Positions 1 to 6,276 of a stretch of DNA of 33,816 nt are shown here, one piece after another. Numbering within the stretch: position 1 is the stretch's first letter; each line of letters begins with the position of its first letter. Below the pieces are notes generated by a model. The model was not told where the DNA came from. It worked only from the letters and a program-made list of their open reading frames with translations, and ran no database searches. The DNA lies in contig PNJY01000012.1 of NCBI GenBank assembly GCA_013822125.1, positions 1-33,816 on the forward strand, read 5' to 3'. Position numbers and translations under genes: made by a program. The DNA is from Erythrobacter sp. Lineage in GTDB: Bacteria > Pseudomonadota > Alphaproteobacteria > Sphingomonadales > Sphingomonadaceae.

Positions 1-1307
1 CCCTTCTGCACCATGTTGACGATGCGGCGGAATTCATTGAGGCTCATGCCGGTCTGGCTGGCGATATCGGCAATCTCGACGCGGATGCGCTCGATCGCGT
101 CGGCTTCCTTTTCGGCGAAGGCGGCCCATTTCTTGTCCTTGCCCGCGTTGCGCGCCAGCCAATCCTCTTCGAGCTCGTTGCCGACATAGGCACCCAGGAA
201 ATCCATCCGCTTGACCTTGTGGCGCTCGGCCAGGCGCAGCATCTGCCCTCCCAGCGCGGTCAATCGGCGGTTGAAGGCATAGAGGTTGTCGACCAGGAAC
301 TCGATCTTGGTCGCATGGAACTGAACGCTTTCGACCTCGGCGGTCAATTCTTCGCGCAACTTTTCGTACTTGCGTTCCTTGGCCGGGGGAAATTCGTTGC
401 CGGCCCCGAGTGTATCGACGCGCTCTGCCTGCAGCTTCTCGAAGCTCTTGAAGAGGCTGGTGATGCGGGCGAAACGTTCGAGCGCCTCGGGCTTGAGCGC
501 CGCCTCCATCTGGGCGAGGCTGAGTGTGTTGTCGTCCTCGTCTTCCTCGCGCGGGCGCCGGCTTTCGCCCTGCTCGCCATCTTCGTCATCGTCGGGACGT
601 TCTTCTTCGCTTTCAGCGTCTTCGTCATCTTCGCGGATGGTCGGGCCGGCGGTCTCCTCGCTGATCTCGCCGTCGTCGTCCTCTGCACCTTCGACCATCT
701 TTTCTGCCGGAGGCTCCTTGGACAGCATGGCGTCGAGATCGAGGATCTCGCGCAATTGCATTTCCTCGTTGTTGAGCGCTTCCGACCACTGGATGATCGC
801 GTGGAAGGTGATCGGGCTTTCGCAAAGCCCGATGATCATCATGTCGCGCCCGGCCTCGATCCGCTTGGCGATGGCGATCTCGCCCTCACGGCTCAGGAGC
901 TCGACAGCCCCCATCTCGCGCAGGTACATTCGTACCGGGTCATCCGTGCGCTCGCCGACAGCGGCCTTGCGGGGAGTTGCGCTCGCCTTACGCGCATCCT
1001 TGCGATCGTCATCGTCGCCGTCGGAATCGTCTTCGTTGTCGATTTCGTCGTTATCGTCGTCAGACTCGCCCTCAGCCTCGGCATCCTCGTCGTTTTCGAC
1101 GATCTGGACGCCCATTTCCGAAAGCGCGGTCTGGATGTCCTCGATCTGGTCGGGGCTCATCTGGTCGGACGGCAGCGCGGCGTTGAGCTCGTCATAGGTG
1201 ACGTAGCCCTTCTTCTTGCCCTTGCTGATGAGCTTTTTGACCGTTGCTTCGTTGAGGTCGATCAACGGGGCATCGTCAGCTTCGGTTGATTTCGTATTTG
1301 CGGCCAT
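1..1307 (-). CDS. rpoD: RNA polymerase primary sigma factor RpoD (sigma-70), N-terminal part
   Basis: This is the N-terminal 435 codons of the housekeeping sigma factor; the 3' end of the gene lies beyond base 1 of the window. The reading frame starts at an ATG (1305-1307) and opens with MAANTKST, followed by region 1.1 (LIDLNEATVKKLISKGKKKG). An acidic D/E-rich linker comes next, then region 1.2 (DPVRMYLREMGAVELLSREG), then a second long acidic stretch in the non-conserved region. The visible part ends in MSLNEFRRIVNMVQKG, just before conserved region 2, so the core-binding and -10/-35 recognition parts are not visible. The start is 8 bases downstream of the dnaG stop, which fits the macromolecular synthesis operon in which dnaG and rpoD are co-transcribed. 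Identity is very secure from sequence and context. Confidence 0.95.
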   Translation of the reverse strand, partial: MAANTKSTEADDAPLIDLNEATVKKLISKGKKKGYVTYDELNAALPSDQMSPDQIEDIQTALSEMGVQIVENDEDAEAEGESDDDNDEIDNEDDSDGDDDDRKDARKASATPRKAAVGERTDDPVRMYLREMGAVELLSREGEIAIAKRIEAGRDMMIIGLCESPITFHAIIQWSEALNNEEMQLREILDLDAMLSKEPPAEKMVEGAEDDDGEISEETAGPTIREDDEDAESEEERPDDDEDGEQGESRRPREEDEDDNTLSLAQMEAALKPEALERFARITSLFKSFEKLQAERVDTLGAGNEFPPAKERKYEKLREELTAEVESVQFHATKIEFLVDNLYAFNRRLTALGGQMLRLAERHKVKRMDFLGAYVGNELEEDWLARNAGKDKKWAAFAEKEADAIERIRVEIADIASQTGMSLNEFRRIVNMVQK

Positions 1308-1315
1308 CTGGTTTG

Positions 1316-3190
1316 TCAGTCCGTTTTCCTGTCGCTCACCGCCGTATCGGCCGGATCGCGAATCAAATCCCTTGCGACCGCATTGGCGGCCTTCCTGCGT
1401 CCAAAGTGCTTCAGACGTTCATCGAGTGCAGCGAGCCGTTCGCGCAACCGGGTCTGCTCGGCAAAGGCCCCTTCGGGATCTTCCGCGAACCGACCCCCTG
1501 CGACTTCGAGCGCAGCAGAAAGGGCCGGCCTTTCGACCAGCAACATGACGGCTTCAGCCAATTCCGCGCGCGCATCTACCGGTGAGGTGCCTTCTCTGAG
1601 GAAGGTATATCGATTCTGATCCGGTGGGGCGGGAAGACCTTGCGCGCCTGATATGGCCATGTCGCCGCGCGAATCAAGCGTTTCCGCATATTCGAACAAC
1701 GATTCGATTGCAGGTGCGGTTTTCGGGTCGAGGTTTGCGAGCCTGATTAACGCTTCGGCATGGACGCCGATCTGGTCGGGATGGCGCACCAAGCCTGCAA
1801 TCACGGCGGTTGCCAGCGCATCGCGCGCACCCCCGGAAATCGCCCTGCCGAGGCGCGCCGCCGCCTCGCTCGAGAGGCTGGGGACGCTTGGTTTGTATGC
1901 CGGACCTTTCCAATCGCGGCGCTCGCGCGGGGGAAAGGCAAAGGCGGAAAACCGTTCCATCAGATCGCGCCGGTAGAGCGCGCGGATGTCCTGATCGGCA
2001 ATGTTTTCGACATGCGCGAGCAGCCGCGCCTTCAGCCCCGCCTTGTCCTCAGGCGTGCGCAGCGGTTGCGCATCGCGTTCGAAGCGCCACAGCATTTCGA
2101 GCAGCGATGCAGGTTCGGCCAGCAGGCGCTCCATCGCGGCTGCGCCTTGCTGGCGGATAAGGTCGTCGGGGTCGAGTCCGGCGGGAAGCTGGACGATGGA
2201 GAGCGAGCGGGCCGGACGCAGCAGCGGCAGTGCCCGCGCGATCGCCCGCATCGCCGCACGCTGGCCCGCCGCATCGCCATCGAAGCACAGCACCGGCACC
2301 TCGACCATGCGCCACAGCAACTCGAGCTGGGTTTCGGTCAACGCGGTGCCGAGCGGCGCGACCGCATCGGCGATCCCCGCATTGGCCAGCGCGATCACGT
2401 CCATATAGCCTTCGACCACCACCATCCGCCCACTCTGGCGGCTGACCGGCCCGGCGCGGTGGAGATTGTAAAGCGTGCGGCCCTTGTCGAACAGCGGCGT
2501 GTCGGGCGAATTGAGATATTTCGCAACGCCCTCCCGGTTTTCCAGAATCCGCCCGCCAAAGGCGATCACCCGTCCGCGCGCATCGTTGATTGGCAGCATC
2601 AACCGGTCGCGGAAGCGGTCGTAAGGCGGCTTGTCATCGACCGAGATCAGCAACCCGGCCTCGACCAGCATCGCCTCGTCGAATTGCGCCAACGCTCCCT
2701 TGAGCGCCACCTTATTGTCAGGTGCAAAGCCGAAGCCGAAGCGCTGAGCGGTCTGCCGCCCGAACCCGCGCGAATTGAGGTATTCGCGCGCGGCGGCGCC
2801 TTGCGGGTCATGGAGATTGGCGACGAACCATTCCTGCGCGGCGGCGCAGACATCGTGCAGGCTGGCGCGCTGTTCGGCCAGCGCAGCCTCGCGCGGATCG
2901 GGGCGGGGCACTTCCATCCCGGCCTGCGCGGCGAGTTCCTTGACCGCATCCATGAACGATAGCCCGCGCTGGTCGGTCATCCAGCGGATCACATCGCCAT
3001 GCGCGCCGCAGCCGAAGCAGTGGTAAAAGCCCTTCTCGTCATTGACGGTGAAGCTGGGGGTCTTTTCGTTGTGAAACGGGCAACAGGCCTTCCACTCGCG
3101 CCCGGTCTTCTGCAGCTTGGTCGTGCGCATGATAACGCCCGAAAGCGTCACGCGCGCGCGCAGTTCATCAAGCCATTGCGGGGTAAGCAT
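1316..3190 (-). CDS. dnaG: DNA primase DnaG
   Basis: This enzyme synthesises the RNA primers for replication and works with the DnaB helicase. The 624-residue length is normal for the family. An N-terminal CHC2 zinc finger is visible (C37-x2-H40 and C58-x2-C61, in the contexts CCPFH and CFGCG). The RNA polymerase core and Toprim domain follow, with catalytic acidic residues in VVVEGYMDV (E260) and CFDGDAAGQ (D304, D306). The C-terminal part should bind the helicase and is less conserved. The gene begins 12 bases after the yqeY-like stop and ends 8 bases before rpoD, so the three are probably one transcript. The assigned ATG is preceded by GGGGA, which is rather close, but no better start is apparent. 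Confidence 0.97.
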   Translation of the reverse strand: MLTPQWLDELRARVTLSGVIMRTTKLQKTGREWKACCPFHNEKTPSFTVNDEKGFYHCFGCGAHGDVIRWMTDQRGLSFMDAVKELAAQAGMEVPRPDPREAALAEQRASLHDVCAAAQEWFVANLHDPQGAAAREYLNSRGFGRQTAQRFGFGFAPDNKVALKGALAQFDEAMLVEAGLLISVDDKPPYDRFRDRLMLPINDARGRVIAFGGRILENREGVAKYLNSPDTPLFDKGRTLYNLHRAGPVSRQSGRMVVVEGYMDVIALANAGIADAVAPLGTALTETQLELLWRMVEVPVLCFDGDAAGQRAAMRAIARALPLLRPARSLSIVQLPAGLDPDDLIRQQGAAAMERLLAEPASLLEMLWRFERDAQPLRTPEDKAGLKARLLAHVENIADQDIRALYRRDLMERFSAFAFPPRERRDWKGPAYKPSVPSLSSEAAARLGRAISGGARDALATAVIAGLVRHPDQIGVHAEALIRLANLDPKTAPAIESLFEYAETLDSRGDMAISGAQGLPAPPDQNRYTFLREGTSPVDARAELAEAVMLLVERPALSAALEVAGGRFAEDPEGAFAEQTRLRERLAALDERLKHFGRRKAANAVARDLIRDPADTAVSDRKTD

Positions 3191-3202
3191 TCCCCGTCTG
3201 TA

Positions 3203-3655
3203 TTAGGAAAGCGCCGCCTTCACCAGAGCGCTGGCCCGACCCATGTCGAGTTGTGAACCGTGGCGCGCCTTGAGCTCGCCCATGACCCGCCCCATGTCCT
3301 TCACGCCGCTTGCGCCGATCTCTGCCTTGATCGCCTCAATCGCGGCGGTGGTATCCGCCTCGCTCATCATCGCAGGCATGAATTCCTCGATCACAGCCAG
3401 CTCTGCGCGTTCCTGCGCCGCAAGTTCCTCGCGCCCGCCCTGCTCGAACATCTGGATCGATTCGCGGCGCTGCTTGGCCATCTTCTGCAATACCTCAACC
3501 ACCAGATCGTCATCGGCGATCTGCTTCGACGAGGTGCGCAGTTCGATATCGCGGTCCTTGATCTTCGCGCCGATCAGCCGCAGCGCCGCCGTCCGTTCCT
3601 TATTGCCCGCTTTCATCGCGGTAATGGTGGCGGCCTTGATGTCATCGCGAAGCAT
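3203..3655 (-). CDS. GatB/YqeY domain-containing protein
   Basis: This 150-residue protein of the GatB/YqeY family resembles the tail domain of the tRNA amidotransferase subunit GatB that binds tRNA. Stand-alone YqeY proteins are widespread, but their role is not firmly known. Family hallmarks are the start MLRDDIKAATITAMKAGNK, the middle YqeY-like stretch LVVEVLQKMAKQRRESI, and the end VKDMGRVMGELK. The frame stays open upstream for 16 more codons, but ATG 3653-3655 has an AAGGA ribosome binding site and matches the usual family start. It is the first gene of the yqeY-dnaG-rpoD set and divergent from carA, an arrangement common in alphaproteobacteria. Confidence 0.9.
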   Translation of the reverse strand: MLRDDIKAATITAMKAGNKERTAALRLIGAKIKDRDIELRTSSKQIADDDLVVEVLQKMAKQRRESIQMFEQGGREELAAQERAELAVIEEFMPAMMSEADTTAAIEAIKAEIGASGVKDMGRVMGELKARHGSQLDMGRASALVKAALS

Positions 3656-3833
3656 GGGCGTGGTCCTTGAAAAGATTCGGTTCGGCGGGGCAGATAGGCC
3701 CAAATCGCGAAAATGGGAATTCTGCCCCGATTAGTCGATATTTCGCTGGCGATGGTGTTGACGCGGCGGTCCGGTATGGTTAGCGGCTGGGACTTAGCAC
3801 GCATTGCTGGAAACCTCTTGTACGGAGCGCCCG
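3656..3833. promoter_or_regulatory. Divergent promoter region between yqeY-like gene and carA
   Basis: This 178-base region separates two divergent operons and must hold promoters for both. A TTGACG hexamer occurs at 3758-3763 on the plus strand, but no good -10 hexamer sits at the standard distance (a TATGGT at 3775 is too close). The carA ribosome binding site GGAG is at 3824-3827, six bases before the ATG. The minus-strand ribosome binding site AAGGA lies just upstream of 3655. Exact promoters cannot be assigned by eye. Confidence 0.4.
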
Positions 3834-5069
3834 ATGGCCCCTTCCGCGAACACTCCTGCGCAGCCCAAAGGCGCGACGGGAGTCCTTGTTCTGGCCGATG
3901 GCACGGTGATCTGGGGCAAGGGCTTCGGTGCGGCAGGCAGCGCGGTGGGTGAAGTGTGCTTCAACACCGCGATGACGGGATACCAGGAGGTGATGACCGA
4001 CCCCTCCTATGCAGCACAGATCGTCACCTTCACTTTCCCGCATATCGGCAATGTCGGCACCAACCGCGAGGATACCGAGTCACGCGCGCAAGGTGCGGTG
4101 GGCTGCATTGTCCGCGAAGCGGTGACCCCGCCGTCGAACTTTCGTGCCGAGCAGGACTTTGGGGAATGGCTGGCCGCGAATGGCAAAATCGGCCTTTCGG
4201 GCGTGGATACGCGGGCATTGACCCGTCGCATCCGCATGAACGGTGCGCCCAATGCGGCGATTGCGCATTCGCCGGATGGAAAGTTCGATATTCCCGCGTT
4301 GCTCAGCCAAGCGCGCGACTGGCCGGGGCTGGAAGGGATGGACCTCGCGATCGAGGTGACCCGCGAGGCACGGGAAGAATGGCAGGGCAGCCATTGGCGG
4401 CTTGGCCATGGTTACGGAAGCGACGCACCCGAACCCGCTCACCCTGAGCCTGTCGAAGGGGCGGGTTCGGATGCCGCTCGCACTTCGACAAGCTCAGCAC
4501 GAGCGGATAAGCCCCACGTCGTTGCCATCGATTACGGCGCGAAGGACAACATTTTCCGCAATCTGGTGCGCGCGGGCGCGCGGGTGACAGTAGTTCCGGC
4601 GAAAACCTCGCTGGAAGATGTGGTCGCCTTGAAGCCCGACGGCGTGTTCCTTTCCAACGGCCCGGGCGATCCGGCGGCGACGGGTGAATATGCCGTGCCG
4701 GTGATCAAGGCGCTGCTTGACCGGGACGTCCCGATTTTCGGGATATGTTTGGGTCACCAAATGCTTGGGCTTGCCGCAGGAGCAAAGACCAACAAGATGC
4801 ACCAAGGCCACCGCGGCGCGAACCACCCGGTCAAGCGGCTGGCCGATGGCGCGGTCGAGATCACTTCGATGAACCACGGCTTCGCAGTGGACAACGCCAG
4901 CCTGCCTGGTGGCGTGGTGGAAACCCACCGCTCGCTGTTCGACGGATCGAATTGCGGGATTTCGATCAAGGGCAAGAAGGCCTTCGGCGTGCAATACCAC
5001 CCCGAGGCCTCGCCCGGCCCGCAAGACAGCTTCTACCTGTTCGAGAAATTCGTGGGGATGTTGGGGTGA
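3834..5069 (+). CDS. carA: Carbamoyl-phosphate synthase small subunit (glutamine amidotransferase)
   Basis: CarA hydrolyses glutamine and passes ammonia to CarB to make carbamoyl phosphate for pyrimidine and arginine synthesis. The 411 residues contain the N-terminal CarA domain ([13 protein letters not shown], residues 41-53) and a class I glutamine amidotransferase domain. The latter carries nucleophile C305 in [11 protein letters not shown] and the H389/E391 pair in YHPEAS. The ATG at 3834 is chosen because GGAG lies six bases upstream; a start at 3804 is open but has no such site. An unusual insert of about 29 residues (198-226, containing HPEPVEG) sits between the two domains and is encoded by a REP-like hairpin. 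The stop overlaps the GTG of the next gene. Confidence 0.96.
   Translation: MAPSANTPAQPKGATGVLVLADGTVIWGKGFGAAGSAVGEVCFNTAMTGYQEVMTDPSYAAQIVTFTFPHIGNVGTNREDTESRAQGAVGCIVREAVTPPSNFRAEQDFGEWLAANGKIGLSGVDTRALTRRIRMNGAPNAAIAHSPDGKFDIPALLSQARDWPGLEGMDLAIEVTREAREEWQGSHWRLGHGYGSDAPEPAHPEPVEGAGSDAARTSTSSARADKPHVVAIDYGAKDNIFRNLVRAGARVTVVPAKTSLEDVVALKPDGVFLSNGPGDPAATGEYAVPVIKALLDRDVPIFGICLGHQMLGLAAGAKTNKMHQGHRGANHPVKRLADGAVEITSMNHGFAVDNASLPGGVVETHRSLFDGSNCGISIKGKKAFGVQYHPEASPGPQDSFYLFEKFVGMLG
4429..4506. repeat. REP-like paired palindrome inserted in frame within carA
   Basis: Two imperfect inverted copies of one unit flank a short loop. The left arm (4436-4460) contains CCTGAGCCTGTCGAAGGG, and the right arm (4481-4506) contains CACTTCGACAAGCTCAGCAC. 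An additional perfect 10-base inverted pair is at 4429-4438 and 4461-4470. Units of the type CTGAGCNTGTCGAAG are, from general knowledge, abundant dispersed repeats in Sphingomonadales genomes. Here the element keeps the carA frame and encodes a hydrophilic linker containing HPEPVEG at the boundary between the two CarA domains, a position that probably tolerates an insertion. Confidence 0.85.
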
Positions 5070-5587
5070 CAACGATCGAGTTTGCAACAATTGCAGCAAT
5101 TTTGATCGGCCCAATCGCGGCCGTTGCGCTCCAATTGAATCACGAGCGTAGAAAGAAAACAACTGAGTTTCAGGCTCAAACAATGCGGACATTGCTGGCA
5201 ACGCGTCACTTGCCGGGCGATGCCAACTACTCGACAGCAATAAACCTTATTCCGGTTGATTTTAATAAGAACAAAATGGTCATGGCTGCTCACAAGGAAT
5301 ACATCGAGCAGATAACCTACCAACCGACACCTGAAAACCTCGAAGCATACAACAAGAGTGTGATGGCCAAACAGACTTCACTTATATTCGAGATGGCTAA
5401 GGTATTGGGCTATGATCTTCCTGAAACGTATATCCAAACAACAGCTTATGCAGCAGGTGGATTCGTAGCTCGGGACAATATCATGCTCGAAGCATGGCAG
5501 GCTTGGCCGCGAATTGCTCAGGCCTTGGAGTTGAACAATCAACTTTATGCAGACCTGATCAACCGCCCAACAGATGAAGGCAAATAA
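5066..5587 (+). CDS. DUF6680-like membrane-anchored protein of unknown function
   Basis: This 173-residue protein starts at GTG 5066-5068, which overlaps the carA stop codon (GTGA), so it is probably translationally coupled to carA. The N-terminus has a single hydrophobic segment ([18 protein letters not shown]), followed by basic residues and a soluble part with RTLLATR and [10 protein letters not shown]. This layout resembles the DUF6680 family, recognised from memory and with moderate certainty; the function is unknown. Base composition is clearly poorer in G+C than carA and carB, and such a gene is not a normal member of the car operon, so recent acquisition is likely. Its TAA stop (5585-5587) overlaps an ATG that begins a copy of the carB start. 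Confidence 0.7.
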   Translation: MTTIEFATIAAILIGPIAAVALQLNHERRKKTTEFQAQTMRTLLATRHLPGDANYSTAINLIPVDFNKNKMVMAAHKEYIEQITYQPTPENLEAYNKSVMAKQTSLIFEMAKVLGYDLPETYIQTTAYAAGGFVARDNIMLEAWQAWPRIAQALELNNQLYADLINRPTDEGK

Positions 5588-5613
5588 TGCCCAAACGCAC
5601 AGACATCTCCTCA
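5587..5613 (+). other. Duplicate (probably ancestral) carB 5' end
   Basis: The ATG at 5587 opens a reading frame beginning MPKRTDISS, almost the same as the MPRRTDIQS that opens carB at 6277. The two copies lie exactly 690 bases apart in the same frame. The intervening frame is open until a TAG at 6274-6276, immediately before the car[13 protein letters not shown] is also the more typical CarB start for this bacterial group, from general knowledge. The simplest reading is that this is the old carB start, separated from its gene by insertion of the repeat and nuclease block. The 229-codon frame beyond it encodes repeat sequence and DUF559 antisense and is not considered a real protein. Confidence 0.6.
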
Positions 5614-5619
5614 TCCCAT

Positions 5620-5866
5620 CCCTCTCACCCTGTGGGGGGAGAGGGTCGGCGCTTTTGCGCCGGGGAGAGGGGGGCTGGTGCTTGGTACGAATTCAGTGCG
5701 AGATCGGACGACAAGGAATTCCCCCCTCTCCAAACCCTCTCCCCCCGTTGGGGTGAGAGGGCTGTTCACTTGATCCCATCTGCCAACCCTCTCCCCCTAA
5801 ATGGTGAGAGGGCGTTGGGTTTAGCCCCCTCTCCCCAACCCCTCTCCCCCCGGAAGGTGAGAGGGG
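5620..5866. repeat. Cluster of four CTCTCCC/GAGAGGG palindromic repeats
   Basis: Four related units occur in tandem at 5620-5673, 5721-5761, 5783-5819 and 5825-5866. Each carries CCCTCTCCCC-type boxes followed, after a few bases, by the inverse GGTGAGAGGG, so each can fold as a hairpin. The first unit is longer and holds an extra perfect hairpin, CGGCGC-TTTT-GCGCCG (5647-5662). In the third, flanking CCAAC and GTTGG extend the pairing. The fourth unit overlaps the 3' end of the DUF559 gene and encodes its last residues. The copies differ by small changes, so they are not a fresh tandem duplication. They are dispersed hairpins, not a CRISPR array: there are no regular spacers. Confidence 0.85.
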
Positions 5867-6216
5867 CTTTCGGGATCGCGACCAAGCTCGATGATGATTA
5901 TGCGCAGCACCCCATCGAGATTGGTCATGACTTCGGCATTCGTGAAGCGCAGGACGCGAAATCCTCTCTCTTCGAGAAAGGCGGTTCGCACGCGGTCATG
6001 GGTTTCGGCGAACGCATGGGTATCGCCATCGACTTCGACGATCAGCCCTTCCGATGGAGCAGCGAAGTCGGCGATGTAGGGATCGACGACATATTGCCGT
6101 TTGAACTTAACGCCCAGCCTGCCAGCACGCAGCGCCGCCCAGAGCATGCGTTCGGGCGGGGTCATGTTGGAGCGGAGCGTCTTGGCCCGTTCGCGTGCGG
6201 TGATGTTTCGCTTCAT
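5821..6216 (-). CDS. DUF559 domain protein (Vsr-like endonuclease fold)
   Basis: This 131-residue protein has the restriction-endonuclease-like DUF559 fold, related to the very-short-patch repair nuclease Vsr. Visible motifs are RSNMTPPERMLWAALR (E22), then YIADFAAP (D50), then LIVEVDGDTH (E61, D63), and a C-terminal GFRVLRFTNAEV, consistent with an intact PD-(D/E)XK active site. Translation starts at ATG 6214-6216. The Shine-Dalgarno sequence GAGAGGGGGA is supplied by the flanking CTCTCCC repeat on the other strand. The last residues (SPSHLPGGEGLGRGG) are encoded by the other flanking repeat. The gene sits antisense inside the car operon between copies of the carB start. The family is common, but its biological role is unproven. 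Confidence 0.8.
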   Translation of the reverse strand: MKRNITARERAKTLRSNMTPPERMLWAALRAGRLGVKFKRQYVVDPYIADFAAPSEGLIVEVDGDTHAFAETHDRVRTAFLEERGFRVLRFTNAEVMTNLDGVLRIIIIELGRDPESPSHLPGGEGLGRGG

Positions 6217-6217
6217 T

Positions 6218-6256
6218 CCCCCTCTCCCAACCCTCTCCCCCTGAAGGGTGAGAGGG
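6218..6256. repeat. Fifth CTCTCCC/GAGAGGG repeat, upstream of DUF559 start
   Basis: This unit has the same layout as the copy at 5825-5866: CCCCCTCTCCC, then ACCCTCTCCCCC, then GAAGGGTGAGAGGG. The two copies are in the same orientation and bracket the DUF559 gene exactly, one covering its ribosome binding site and one its stop-proximal codons. On the plus strand it ends 20 bases before the carB start codon. Confidence 0.85.
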
Positions 6257-6276
6257 CTATAGGAAATGCACTCTAG

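Noticed and set aside
219-1289. Long plus-strand frame opposite rpoD
   Set aside because: It is a shadow of the rpoD coding frame; the minus strand shows clear sigma factor motifs.
1760-2962. 400-codon plus-strand frame opposite dnaG
   Set aside because: Composition is an antisense reflection of dnaG, and no domain is visible.
5620-5866. CRISPR array
   Set aside because: Units are unevenly spaced, diverged and themselves palindromic; there are no constant-length spacers and no cas genes.
5587-6276. A 229-codon plus-strand frame between the DUF6680-like gene and carB
   Set aside because: Apart from the first codons, which match the carB start, it reads through palindromic repeats and antisense of the DUF559 gene and shows no domain. 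Kept only as a clue to the insertion.
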